From positions 1 to 33,656 of the forward strand of contig NZ_FNQM01000026.1 in NCBI RefSeq assembly GCF_900107585.1: a stretch of 33,656 bases of DNA. The letters are read 5' to 3'. This document shows positions 8,574-16,832 of this stretch, piece after piece. The notes below the pieces were generated by a model that made no database searches, had not been told where the DNA came from, and saw nothing but the letters and a program-made list of their open reading frames with translations. The position numbers and the translations under genes are program-made. Position 1 is the first letter of the stretch. Each line of letters begins with the position of its first letter. This DNA is from Rubrimonas cliftonensis. GTDB taxonomy: Bacteria; Pseudomonadota; Alphaproteobacteria; Rhodobacterales; Rhodobacteraceae.

Positions 8574-9041
8574 TCAGCGGCAGATCATGACCAGCGCGTC
8601 GATGCTTGAGGCACCGCGGACGACGCAGCGATAGTCGTAGGGCGCCTGGGTGTCGTAGTGATACCATGTGAGTTCGGCGTCGGTGCCCTTGCCGAGCGCC
8701 TCAACGATGCGCGGCCAGGCCGGCTCGCCCGTCATGTCGGGCGTGCGGTCGAACGGCGCCGCCACCATCTCCGGCTCCCGATTGTCGGCGATCAGAACGG
8801 GGCCGGCGAACAGGTTCACGCCGAGGCGGGTGGCCGCATAGGGGCCTGCGCGGTCGAAGACGGCGTCGATGCCCGCCTGCAAGCCCTCGCGGTCGATCCG
8901 GTCCATCAGCGCTTCGGCCAGCGTCACGGCCTCGGCGCGCGTGCCGAAGTCTCCCGCCGTCGCGTCGGTCGCGGGCGCGGCTACGGGCGAAACGGTCGCG
9001 GCCGTCGCGACGATAAACGCGGTCAGGTGAGGCGCGCGCAT
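8574..9041 (-). CDS. Secreted Cache-like protein, second of a tandem pair
   Basis: The 155-residue product has a signal peptide (hydrophobic core at residues 8-24) and a single globular domain. The arrangement of a helix rich in Ala/Glu, an LxAGIDAVFDRAGPY stretch, a strand with GVNLFAGPVLIADNREPE and a WPRIVEAL helix resembles soluble single-Cache (sCache_2-like) sensor domains. It ends with YHYDTQAPYDYRCVVRG and a final Cys, all shared with its upstream paralogue. The ATG has a good AGGAG nine bases upstream. It lies 34 bases after its paralogue and ten before the histidine kinase. A periplasmic ligand-binding protein that reports to the kinase is inferred from context. Confidence 0.8.
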   Translation of the reverse strand: MRAPHLTAFIVATAATVSPVAAPATDATAGDFGTRAEAVTLAEALMDRIDREGLQAGIDAVFDRAGPYAATRLGVNLFAGPVLIADNREPEMVAAPFDRTPDMTGEPAWPRIVEALGKGTDAELTWYHYDTQAPYDYRCVVRGASSIDALVMICR

Positions 9042-9075
9042 GGCTGGTTTCTCCTGTTCAGTTCACTAGCGGCAA

Positions 9076-9534
9076 TCAGAAGCAGATCATTGCGATCACT
9101 GACGTGTCGTCGGCGCTGCGCAGCACGCATCGATAGTCGTAGGGAGCGCCCGTATCGTAGTGCGTCCATGGAATGACCACTTCGTCGCCGCCGCCCGCGA
9201 GCGTGTCGGCGATGCGCGGCCATAAGCGCTCTCCTCTGAGATCGACTAACGCCGTGTAGTCGGCGCCGACCGTCTCGGGCTCGCGGTTGTCGGCGACGAG
9301 AGTTCCGTCGCGAAACAGGTTCACCCCGAACGGCGCGACGCCGAAGCCGTTCTCCGCGTCATTGATCAGGGCTATCGCCGCGTCGAGACCGCTCTCGGCG
9401 ACGACCGAGATCACCTGCTGGGCTGCGGCGCGCGCCTGAGCCGAGACCCCGAAATCCGAAGCCGAGACGGGGGCGCAGGCAAGGAGCGACGTCAGAACTT
9501 GCAGTGTGTATCGCAAACTCTTGAACCCCGGCAT
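9076..9534 (-). CDS. Secreted Cache-like protein, first of a tandem pair
   Basis: The 152-residue product has a signal peptide ending near APVSASD and the same domain as the next gene: a long first helix (ARAAAQQVISVVAESGLDAA), a GVNLFRDGTLVADNREPE strand, a RLWPRIADTL helix and the closing THYDTGAPYDYRCVLR plus terminal MIC-F. Cys near both ends of the closing motif is conserved between the two paralogues and could form a disulfide. It is the promoter-proximal gene of a three-gene minus-strand operon. The AT-richer DNA upstream (9535-9731) is the likely promoter region. Identity to the paralogue is only moderate outside the motifs, so the duplication is old. Confidence 0.8.
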   Translation of the reverse strand: MPGFKSLRYTLQVLTSLLACAPVSASDFGVSAQARAAAQQVISVVAESGLDAAIALINDAENGFGVAPFGVNLFRDGTLVADNREPETVGADYTALVDLRGERLWPRIADTLAGGGDEVVIPWTHYDTGAPYDYRCVLRSADDTSVIAMICF

Positions 9535-9731
9535 AGAATGACAAGCTGATAGGTCATTACATTAGCTACCTTAAAGCGGAATTAAATGGCGCAACAACGC
9601 AGCTTGGAGTATTGCGACATGTTGCGCATAGTGCATGCTAATAAGCTCCATATTTTTCCGATGGATTGAGTTATATAAGACTTTAATGTGGATCGGGGCG
9701 GGGTTCCGACGCCGATCGGCAGCGTAAGTCA
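9535..9731 (-). promoter_or_regulatory. AT-rich upstream region with an 8-base inverted repeat
   Basis: This stretch is clearly more AT-rich than its surroundings and lies before the Cache/kinase operon. It contains a perfect inverted repeat, GCGCAACA at 9589-9596 and TGTTGCGC at 9620-9627, separated by 23 bases, a spacing suited to two half-sites of a dimeric or looping regulator. Specific -35/-10 boxes could not be assigned with confidence. Confidence 0.45.
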
Positions 9732-9874
9732 TTGATGTTTTATGACGCAGGGGGCTACACTTCGGCGATTGTACACACTGGAAGACGACTTCTCACGAGC
9801 GGCCGGAGGTTCGACGAGATTATCCCCGGCTCTTCGCTGCGGGCGACCGATCCATGCGCGTCGCGAGCCTCGTC

Positions 9875-10495
9875 TCAGTCGCGAGAGGCTGAAGCTGACG
9901 CCGGGAGCGATAACCGAATTCGGCTGCGTCGCAGCGCGGTGACGTCGGTCTGGGTTTCGGGTCCGACAGACGTCTTGGCTTCGGCCGAGCGGCCGCGCGA
10001 AGACAGCGCTCGAACAGCCTTGGGTTCATTCACCGGCGTGTCGGAGAAAACCGATGCGACGGTGGGCGCAGCGCTGCGCGCGGCGGCGGCTTCGGCGCGC
10101 CGCGCATCGCGGTCGGCCGCGAAAGCGCCCGTCGGCCCGCTTACGCCGTGATCCGCGCGCTTCGCCGCCGGCTTGATGATCCGCGCGTAGCGCGGCGGCT
10201 CGGACTCCGCCTCGGACCGAGGCATGTCCGAACACTGTGATGAGGCGCGAGCCTCCATCGACGCATTGCAGCGCTCGGTCGGCGCGGCGGACGGCTGAGC
10301 GGACAGCGCGCGAACTTGCTCGGCAGCGCTGTCGGCGCCGCGCGCCTCCTGCGTCGCCAAGGCGATGTCGGCTCGCGTCCAGACAGTTTTCTTCTGAGAC
10401 AATTCGAGTTCCTGATGAGTGTTTTCGAACGAGGGCGACAAGCCGCCGTACGGACTTTCTGCGCGGAGACATCTTTCGATAAGTTTATCTCGCAA
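9875..10495 (-). CDS. Hypothetical hydrophilic Ala/Arg/Ser-rich protein
   Basis: A minus-strand frame of about 206 codons with high G/C at third positions over most of its length. No ATG exists near the 5' end: the longest form starts with TTG at 10493-10495, and an alternative TTG at 10400-10402, preceded by AGGA, would begin MSQKKTVWTRADIALATQEA. The product is rich in Ala, Arg, Ser and Pro, has no clear hydrophobic core and is probably disordered. I do not recognise a family. It could be a real gene, a decayed gene or a chance frame in GC-rich DNA; the overlapping plus-strand frame at 9732-10151 looks less gene-like. Confidence 0.35.
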   Translation of the reverse strand: MRDKLIERCLRAESPYGGLSPSFENTHQELELSQKKTVWTRADIALATQEARGADSAAEQVRALSAQPSAAPTERCNASMEARASSQCSDMPRSEAESEPPRYARIIKPAAKRADHGVSGPTGAFAADRDARRAEAAAARSAAPTVASVFSDTPVNEPKAVRALSSRGRSAEAKTSVGPETQTDVTALRRSRIRLSLPASASASRD

Positions 10496-10890
10496 CAGAC
10501 AACGATATTTTAGGGCAATTCGACCCTCGCGGCCAGTGCGCTGCGACGGCGGTCGGGCGCAGGCGTTGTCGATCGCGGCGGCGAGCTGGATGGCGCCTCT
10601 TCATTCGCCCGGGCGGACGACCTTCCCCGTCCGTCGGCGATGCAGCGGCGAAGGCTGGACGCCGCCGCCGGATGCTATCACTTCTGCCTGCGCCGCCGTC
10701 GAAGACGACGCGCCGCTCTCGCGCGATCGCCCGCGTTTGGCGACCAGTTTCCCGACGCTTGCGCCCATCGCACCGCCGCAGCCGGCCGGCGCGCAGGGAC
10801 GATTGTCGACCTTGCCACGATCGCTTCCTGCAAAGCAGGCTTGCCTGGGCGGCATGCCCCCGCTCAGTCGACGCTCGACAAGGAGAAGAC
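10496..10890. other. No gene seen (395 bases)
   Basis: Open frames exist on both strands, but none has a convincing start, composition or recognisable product. The right edge carries the Shine-Dalgarno of the gene at 10891. Confidence 0.5.
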
Positions 10891-11157
10891 ATGCCTGACC
10901 GCGAGCCGAACCTTGTGATCTCGAGCTTGTCAGGCCCGTTCAGCCGCGACGGCGTGACCGTCGACGTCAGCATCGTCAGGCTGGAGGACACGCCCGGATG
11001 GTCGCTTGAGGTCGTGAACCACGCCAACACCTCCATCGTCTGGCGGGATGAATTCGCCACTGACGATGCGGCGATGGCGGAATTCAAGCGCACCGTCGAC
11101 GAGGAAGGGATGGATGCGTTTCGGGAGACCGGGACCGTCATTCCGTTTCGACGTTGA
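10891..11157 (+). CDS. Small conserved protein of unknown function
   Basis: The 88-residue product begins MPDREPNLVISSL at an ATG preceded by AGGAGAAG at optimal distance. The sequence is soluble and acidic. It contains a beta-rich first half (VTVDVSIVRLEDTPGWSLEVV), a WRDEFATDDAAMAEF segment and a helical end with GMDAF. I recall similar short proteins in many alphaproteobacteria and Burkholderiales, all without a known role. There is no signal peptide, so it is cytoplasmic. It stands alone between two stretches without genes. Confidence 0.75.
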   Translation: MPDREPNLVISSLSGPFSRDGVTVDVSIVRLEDTPGWSLEVVNHANTSIVWRDEFATDDAAMAEFKRTVDEEGMDAFRETGTVIPFRR

Positions 11158-11865
11158 GCCTCTTCCGCCACGAGGCGCGGTCGCCGCACGCGACGGCGCC
11201 CATGCTGAAGCCGCGCCTCGGCGGGGAGTTCTGCGCCTAAAACCGCCGGTCGGGGGCTGTGGACGATTCGCGCAGGAGCGGTCACTCGCGGTTGACAGGC
11301 GCCAGGCAACGCGACCGCCTGCCCGTGCGCCTAAACCGCCGGTCACCGCCTGTGGGCGACTCGTGCGGGAGCGGTCATTCGCGACGTCAGGTCGTGGCGT
11401 GCGGCGACCGCCTGCCCGTGAACCATTTCCCTTGATCGCGGCCTGTGCACGATGCTCGCGAAGAGGCCGTTGACGTCTCATTGTCTGGGAACCGCCCCGA
11501 CGTTCCGCTCTGTTTTTTCATGGCTACTCCGCGCATCTGGATGAGAAGCGCGGCGGCAGTTGCTCGCGTCCGCGTCCCTGAACCTCCGAGCCCGCTTCTG
11601 CTGCACCGGTTCAGTCATTCGGGCACCCGCAATGTACCGCTGACGCAGCGCCGCGCGCACAGCCAAACAAGTTCAAGAGGGGACACGGGGTTTGGAAATG
11701 AACCACTTGCCGCAAAGACACGAGGCTGAACGAGAACACCGTCCTCGATCGAGCCGGGAAGCATGCCCGCCCAACGCACGGGTTCACTCCAGTCACCAGG
11801 AGCCCCAAGCGATGCGGCGGTCATGGGGAGTCCTGGCCGGCCCGGCCAAGCAAGGCTGACGCCCT
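11158..11865. other. Gene-poor stretch with tandem repeat (708 bases)
   Basis: No convincing gene was found. Short frames on both strands lack ribosome binding sites and recognisable products. The left half holds the 94-base tandem repeat. The right half (11490-11860) shows no structure I could name. Confidence 0.5.
11233..11420. repeat. Two imperfect 94-base tandem repeats
   Basis: Copy 1 covers 11233-11326 and copy 2 covers 11327-11420, head to tail. Both begin GCGCCTAAA, then CCGCCGGTC, carry GGAGCGGTCA followed by TCGCG in the middle, and end GCGACCGCCTGCCCGT. Shared blocks are separated by substitutions and small indels. A partial third copy may follow (GGCCTGTGCACGATGCTCGC near 11440). 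The blocks resemble the dispersed non-coding GCGGTCATTCGC-type repeats seen in many proteobacterial genomes. Confidence 0.75.
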
Positions 11866-12195
11866 TCAGCAGTCCTCAGCCGGCAGCATCGTAACATCCG
11901 AGTAGCGGCCGTTTGCGGTCGTGATGCGGGCGCAGGCCCCGGTCTCGCGGTTGAACCACCAGGTGGTGAGGCCTTGGGTGCGGATCGCCTCGTAGCCGAG
12001 GTTCTGGATGCCGCCTTCAGCTTGACCGGCCCGGGCCCCTTGAAACGCTGACAGGTCGGTGGCGCTGCCAACGGCCGGCGCTCCGGCGGCAGGCGGCTGG
12101 CTCGGTGCCGGCTGGGGCGCCGGCGTGTTCTCGGCGGCGCATGCGGCAAGGAGCGTCGTGGCGGCGCCTGCAAGGGCGAACGAGCGAAACTTCAC
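11866..12195 (-). CDS. Lipoprotein, paralogue of the one at 25612-25947
   Basis: The 109-residue product has a signal peptide with lipobox LLAAC (Cys19), a short Pro/Ala linker and a compact C-terminal domain of about 65 residues. That domain begins SDLSAFQGARAGQ-like (here TDLSAFQGARAGQ) and contains IQNLGYEAIRTQGLTTWWF, NRETGACARI and a final TMLPAEDC. The same domain, nearly identical, is encoded at 25612 on the other strand. An AGGAAAGGAT ribosome site precedes the ATG. It probably sits in the outer membrane or at the periplasmic face of the envelope. It is the last gene of a minus-strand group with 12254 and 12523. Function is unknown; two Cys in the domain may pair. Confidence 0.85.
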   Translation of the reverse strand: MKFRSFALAGAATTLLAACAAENTPAPQPAPSQPPAAGAPAVGSATDLSAFQGARAGQAEGGIQNLGYEAIRTQGLTTWWFNRETGACARITTANGRYSDVTMLPAEDC

Positions 12196-12253
12196 AGAAT
12201 ATCCTTTCCTGGGTGGGAGTTGTCGTTGATGGGCCAGCGCCGATCCCGGCGCC

Positions 12254-12490
12254 TCAGTCAGCGGCGCTGCGAAGTTCCGCCACGACGACCGCGCAGTCGA
12301 TCTCGCTGGTGTCGGGGCCGTCGGGCAGATCCTCGGAGGCGACCTGGCGCGCGGCTGCGCGGAGGATGTCGGCGTCCTGCTCCGTCGCGATCAGGCCCTG
12401 CTCGCGGGCGGCGTCGAGGATGAGGAAAGCGCCTGCCCGTAGGCCGGTGACGATGCCCGCGCCGGCGCCTGATCCGACCGATTCGTCCAT
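12254..12490 (-). CDS. Small acidic protein of unknown function
   Basis: With the chosen start (MDESVGSGAGAG) the product has 78 residues, a Gly/Ala-rich beginning, a central helix (FLILDAAREQGLIATEQDA) and an acidic end. I do not recognise it. The ATG at 12490 has AGGAG eight bases upstream. An alternative ATG at 12523 would overlap the stop of the SH3 gene as TGATG and add 11 basic residues (MTKRDKRGERA); coupling could allow it, but it has no clear Shine-Dalgarno. No signal peptide is seen, which sets it apart from its exported neighbours. Confidence 0.65.
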   Translation of the reverse strand: MDESVGSGAGAGIVTGLRAGAFLILDAAREQGLIATEQDADILRAAARQVASEDLPDGPDTSEIDCAVVVAELRSAAD

Positions 12491-12522
12491 GGCTCGCTCT
12501 CCTCTCTTATCCCGCTTCGTCA

Positions 12523-13551
12523 TCAGCCGCCGAACACGGCGGAGTCGGGAGCCTCGTAGCGCTCCTCGCCGACGGTGATAACGAACAGGTCGCCCTCGCG
12601 CGTCGCGGCGTAGTCCGGGTAGCCGTCGGCCTGGCTGGCGTCGGCGGACAGGAACACGCCGTTCTCGAAGAATAGCGCGCGCGTGGTCCCCTCAGGGCGC
12701 ATGACGATGAGCGTCGCCTCGCCGCCATGCCCGCGGGCGACGCCGAAATCGCACTGGGCTGTCAGTTCACCGGCGTATTGCCGGCAGGGGATTGCGCCGG
12801 TGGCGTCGAACGCCCCGCGGCCGGCGCGCGCCGCCGCGCTCTCGCTGGGGGGCGTCTCGGGGCGCTCGGGCGCGGCCTGTTCGCCGGCATAGGCCGACGC
12901 GCGCAGGATGTCGCCCGCCGCCCAGCCGCTGAACCGCGGTTGGCCCAGCGTTTCGACCTGGCACCAGCGCCGGCCCTCGGCCATGCGGCAGCCCAGATTG
13001 CGCAGCGCCTCCTGACGGCGCACCCGCCCGGCGACGGCGGCGCCGGTCGAGGGGGCGCTGCGGATATTGAGCGTGGAGGTGACGCCGGTCACCTCCCAGT
13101 AGTCCGGCCCGCCCTGCAGTCCGTCCGCGAAGTCGGCCTGCACGGGCTGCGACAGGTCCGCCGCCGCGATGGCGATCTCCAGCCGGTAGCTGGCCGTCTC
13201 GCCCCGCCGCGCGGCGTTGCGATAGAGATACACCTCGACCTTGTAGTCGCCGCCCATCGGCAGGGCGCCCTCGAAGCGATTGTCGGTGAGCGCGCCGTCC
13301 GCCACCACCGACCCGTCCGGCGCGATCAGGTTCATGTAGCCGGACAGGTTGTCGGTGGTCATCGAGACGCGCGCCTGCTGGCCGCCCTCGGCGCCGACGA
13401 GATAGGTCGCCGTCGCATAGCCACTGACGGCGCCGGTGATCTCGGCGCTGACTGCGCCCGGCGCGAAGCTGACGCGTTCGGTGCGTCCCTCCTGCGCCGC
13501 GAGCGGGGCGGCGGCGAGGGCGAGCATGGCGATGACGGGAGCGCAGCGCAT
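12523..13551 (-). CDS. Secreted SH3-domain protein, paralogue of 21840-22880
   Basis: The 342-residue product has a signal peptide (cleavage near LAAQE) and three domains. Residues about 20-130 form a beta domain (RVSFAPGAVSAEITG, then YLVGAEGGQ and YRNAARRGETASYRL) like a pre-peptidase C-terminal (PPC) domain or the periplasmic g-type lysozyme inhibitor fold. Residues about 150-215 are a bacterial SH3 domain (STLNIRSAPSTGA to GWAAGDIL). Residues about 245-342 are a conserved C-terminal domain starting FDATGAIPC and ending with AVFGG. The paralogue has the same three domains in the same order. Binding of peptidoglycan fragments or a muramidase is a reasonable guess. It is the first gene of a group with 12254 and 11866. 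Confidence 0.85.
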   Translation of the reverse strand: MRCAPVIAMLALAAAPLAAQEGRTERVSFAPGAVSAEITGAVSGYATATYLVGAEGGQQARVSMTTDNLSGYMNLIAPDGSVVADGALTDNRFEGALPMGGDYKVEVYLYRNAARRGETASYRLEIAIAAADLSQPVQADFADGLQGGPDYWEVTGVTSTLNIRSAPSTGAAVAGRVRRQEALRNLGCRMAEGRRWCQVETLGQPRFSGWAAGDILRASAYAGEQAAPERPETPPSESAAARAGRGAFDATGAIPCRQYAGELTAQCDFGVARGHGGEATLIVMRPEGTTRALFFENGVFLSADASQADGYPDYAATREGDLFVITVGEERYEAPDSAVFGG

Positions 13552-13683
13552 GCGGAGCGTTTCCGAAAGGGACTGTTGTCACCAACTACGAGTGGACGCC
13601 GTCGCCGCCTGCCGCGAAAGCCGATTTGCGCAGGGCGCTGTCCGCTTTCGGAACCGCCGAGTGCGGCAGGCCGTCGCACTCAT

Positions 13684-13710
13684 GAAAAGGGGGCGGCCGC
13701 GAGGGCCGCC
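13684..13710 (-). terminator. Rho-independent terminator for the VPLPA-CTERM gene
   Basis: A perfect 7-base GC stem (13692-13698 with 13704-13710), loop GCGAG, is followed on the minus strand by CCCCCTTTT. It lies 60 bases after the stop codon of the gene at 13770. Confidence 0.7.
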
Positions 13711-13769
13711 GAGGCTGTGCGAGGGACAGTCATGCAAAACGAAAGTTCGGCTAAGCCAAACACGAACGA

Positions 13770-14312
13770 TCAGGCGGCGCGACGCCGGGCCAGCGCCCCG
13801 AGCGCGCCGAGACCGCCGAGCAGCAGCCACGCCGCGGCGGGCAGCGGGATAGGGTTCGGGTTGGGGTTCTCGATGGCGTCGGCGCTGGCCTCTGCGTAGA
13901 ACAGGATGAAATCCTGGGGGCCGCCGCCGCGTTGGAGATCGGTCGTGAAGTTCAGGACTTCCCCATCGGCGATCGAGATACCGCCGATATCCATAACTCC
14001 AATCGCCGTACTGATGTCGGTGGAGAAGAGCGCGAAGCTTCCAGCGGGGCCCTCGAAGGGGAAGTCGGCGGTTTCGAAGAACGAGCCGAATTCGGCGCGC
14101 AGCCGGAAGCTCTGCCACGTGACGCCGGTGTTATTGGTGATACTGTAGGGAATTCTAAATAACTCATCGCTCGGTCCGAGGCCCGCCAAAGCAGTTACAG
14201 GGGCCGAAGGAGCCAGTTCGGTCAGCGTTGCATCGAGCGACGCCGCGTTGGCAGGGGCGCCGAGGGCCGCCACCGCAGCCGCCGCCATCAAGAGATCGCG
14301 AATCTGTTTCAT
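13770..14312 (-). CDS. VPLPA-CTERM sorted surface/secreted protein
   Basis: The 180-residue product has an N-terminal signal peptide (cleavage near ANAAS), a beta-rich middle (residues about 25-150; ITNNTGVTWQSFRLRAEFG) and a C-terminal sorting signal: PIPLPAAAWLLLGGLGAL followed by ALARRRAA. This tripartite end (PLPA motif, hydrophobic helix, Arg cluster) is the VPLPA-CTERM variant of PEP-CTERM, which is recognised by an exosortase in Rhodobacterales. No exosortase is encoded in the window. A GGGAG ribosome site precedes the ATG. Two palindromes lie about 100 bases upstream and a strong terminator follows the gene, so it is probably transcribed alone. Such proteins often depend on exopolysaccharide export. 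Confidence 0.88.
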   Translation of the reverse strand: MKQIRDLLMAAAAVAALGAPANAASLDATLTELAPSAPVTALAGLGPSDELFRIPYSITNNTGVTWQSFRLRAEFGSFFETADFPFEGPAGSFALFSTDISTAIGVMDIGGISIADGEVLNFTTDLQRGGGPQDFILFYAEASADAIENPNPNPIPLPAAAWLLLGGLGALGALARRRAA

Positions 14313-14889
14313 CTGATCTTGCTCCCATGCGCGCGGAGGAGTCCGCGGATGCGAGTGGCATGCCGGGAATGAAAGCGCCGCGAAATCCGATCTCCGAATA
14401 GTGCTATCCGTAAACGGAAGTATTTGGTAAATACAACCTTCAGTTGATGTATTGAATCGCGTTCAAGGAGAATAAATCCCGCTCTGATTGTGCGATGTCC
14501 GTGTCTCTCGAAGCGCCGGCCGCGGCCCGCGCGATCCGCGACCGTCGGCGCCGGGCGGCCCGGGCGTTCGGAATGGCTCCAAAACAGGCTGTGCGCGGGC
14601 GTAGACCGCCGAAGAATCGGCGTTCGCGCCACCTGCATGAGCGCTGATGGCCCTCGTCGTCAGGTCGAAGAAGTTGGCGGAGAAAGCACCGCGTGCGCGG
14701 CCCTCGTCAGCGACATCGACGCCGCCGCGCAGTAGGCAAGCCACATTCGGAACCTGCACGGTTGACGGCGCACGCGCGTCCCCGCGCTTCCATCCTGAAT
14801 GACGGGACCCGCCGCACCGCGAAAACCGCTGACTGAATCCAGTTGTGCGATGTCGAAATCTGCGGCCGCGTTCAGGCGCCGGAACGTGG
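14313..14889. other. Intergenic stretch (577 bases), promoter side of the VPLPA-CTERM gene
   Basis: The left part (14380-14480) is AT-rich and holds two palindromes; the remainder is GC-rich and has no convincing gene on either strand. Confidence 0.5.
14407..14434 (-). promoter_or_regulatory. Two adjacent palindromes upstream of the VPLPA-CTERM gene
   Basis: TCCGT-AA-ACGGA at 14407-14418 and GTATTT-GGT-AAATAC at 14420-14434 are both perfect and only one base apart. They lie about 95-120 bases before the ATG at 14312, in an AT-rich island, as expected for regulator sites. The binding protein is unknown. Confidence 0.5.
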
Positions 14890-15816
14890 TCAGGCCTCTC
14901 CCCGCGCCTTGCGCAGCGTCTTGGACGGGCTCTCGCCGAAGCGCCGCCGATAGTAGAGGGCGAACCGGCCGAGGTGGGCGAAGCCGCTCTCCATCGCCGC
15001 GTCGGTGACCGTCGTCTCCGGTCCGGGGGCGAGCAGCCGCGCCCGCGCCCGTTCCAGCCGGATCTCCGCCAGCAACGCCCGCGGCGTCGTCCCGAGCCGG
15101 TCGCGGAACGCCGCGTGCAGCGCGCGCGGTCCGACACCCACCGCGCGGGCGACAGCCTCAACCGTCAGCGGCGCGTCCGCATGGGCGCGCATGTAGTCCT
15201 CGGCCGCCCGGATGCGGCGCTGCGCGACGCCGTCGGCCTCCGCGGCCGCGACGGGCGCATCGACGCCGTCGACAGCGCCGAGGCTGTCGCGCAACAGGGC
15301 TTCCGCCGCCCTGAGCGCCCTGGGCCGCAGCAGGGGGCTGTCCGGCTCCGCGACCTCGCCGAGCAGGTAGCGCAGAAAGCCCGAGAGGCTGCGCGCCGAT
15401 GGGCTGTCGACCGCAGCGCCCGCCGCCCGCGTGCGCTTCGCGCCGTCCTCGGCCGGCGCGATCACGACCATGGCGCGGAAGTCGGCCCGCTCCTCCCGCC
15501 GGACGAACGTCTCCCTTTCGCCGGGACCGATGATCAGCGCGCCGCCCGGCCGCGCGTCGAGGCGCGTGCAGGGGGTCTGAACGGCGATGCGCCCGCTCTG
15601 CGGCGCGAGGAAGGTGACGCCGCCCACCGCGCCAAGCGCGATGTCGTGCCCCGCGCTGCTCACCTCCGCGACCCGGATCGCGCCGAGCTGGAGCGAAAGC
15701 GTTCTGAGGAATCCGCCGCGAACGGGCGTGAAGCGGAAGCTTCGGATGTCGCCGAAAAGCGAATCTCGCGGCCCGTATGCGCTGTCGTCACGGATTTCGA
15801 GCACCCTTAGCGCCAT
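14890..15816 (-). CDS. AraC-family transcriptional regulator (paralogue 1)
   Basis: The start MALRVLEIRDDSAYG at 15816 has GGAG upstream and gives 308 residues, the same size as the two paralogues at 26391 and 27479. The N-terminal half is a cupin-like AraC ligand domain (IRVAEVSSAGHDIALG, FLAPQSG, ALIIGPGE). The C-terminal 100 residues hold two helix-turn-helix units: DAPLTVEAVARAVGVGPRAL and ESGFAHLGRFALYYRRRFGE. The gene is divergent from the membrane protein gene at 16001 with 184 bases between them, so it may control that gene and itself. The inducer is unknown. Confidence 0.9.
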   Translation of the reverse strand: MALRVLEIRDDSAYGPRDSLFGDIRSFRFTPVRGGFLRTLSLQLGAIRVAEVSSAGHDIALGAVGGVTFLAPQSGRIAVQTPCTRLDARPGGALIIGPGERETFVRREERADFRAMVVIAPAEDGAKRTRAAGAAVDSPSARSLSGFLRYLLGEVAEPDSPLLRPRALRAAEALLRDSLGAVDGVDAPVAAAEADGVAQRRIRAAEDYMRAHADAPLTVEAVARAVGVGPRALHAAFRDRLGTTPRALLAEIRLERARARLLAPGPETTVTDAAMESGFAHLGRFALYYRRRFGESPSKTLRKARGEA

Positions 15817-15867
15817 TGCCGCTCCATGCCCTGACCGATCGCCAGTTTGAACACCTTTAGCAGAATG

Positions 15868-15891
15868 CGCCAGATGCCCAAAATTTTGGCG
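15868..15891. promoter_or_regulatory. Palindrome in the AraC/membrane-gene divergent region
   Basis: A perfect 12-base palindrome, CCAAAATTTTGG (15878-15889), sits inside a wider pair CGCCA (15868) and TGGCG (15887). It lies about 60 bases upstream of the AraC start and 110 upstream of the membrane gene, a plausible operator. Confidence 0.45.
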
Positions 15892-16384
15892 ATTGCTACA
15901 GTCGCGCCCATCGCGGGTTTGCGCCGGACCCTCCCGGCCAGCAAGGGGGACAGGGGGGCGCGTCAGCGGCGCAAGCGCGCGCGGGACCGGGAGCGGAGCG
16001 ATGCTGCTGGTCTTTCGGGCCGTGTTCATGCTGGCGGCGCTGCTGTGCCTGTTCTCGGCCGTGATGATCACCGCGAGCCTCTTCATCGCCGACCGCGCAT
16101 CGCGCTCGCCCGAGATCCTGTGGATCAGCCTCGCCGTGAGCGGCGTCTTTCTCGCCGCGGGCCTTCTGGCCGTCGGCGTTCAAGGGCGGATGGCCGCGAT
16201 TGACGCCATCATTCGGCATGCAGACCCCGCTCGGCGGAGCGACCTTGCCCGGCATCATCGCGCCCCGATTCTCTTTCTGGCGGGCGGCGGCGCGGTGCTG
16301 TGCCTCGCGCTGGCGGTGATCGTCAGCGGGGACTTCGCGCGGATCGAAGAGGGTTTCGCTGTCTACGTTCGATCGCCGCCGCAA

Positions 16385-16832
<448 letters not shown>

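Noticed and set aside
9732..10151. Plus-strand frame that would encode 139 residues
   Set aside because: No ribosome binding site, low-complexity Ser/Ala/Arg product, and the minus strand over the same bases has better codon composition.
12061..12130. Possible hairpin or repeat in the Pro/Ala-rich linker of the lipoprotein gene
   Set aside because: The pattern results from repeated Pro and Ala codons in the linker and has no structure beyond that.
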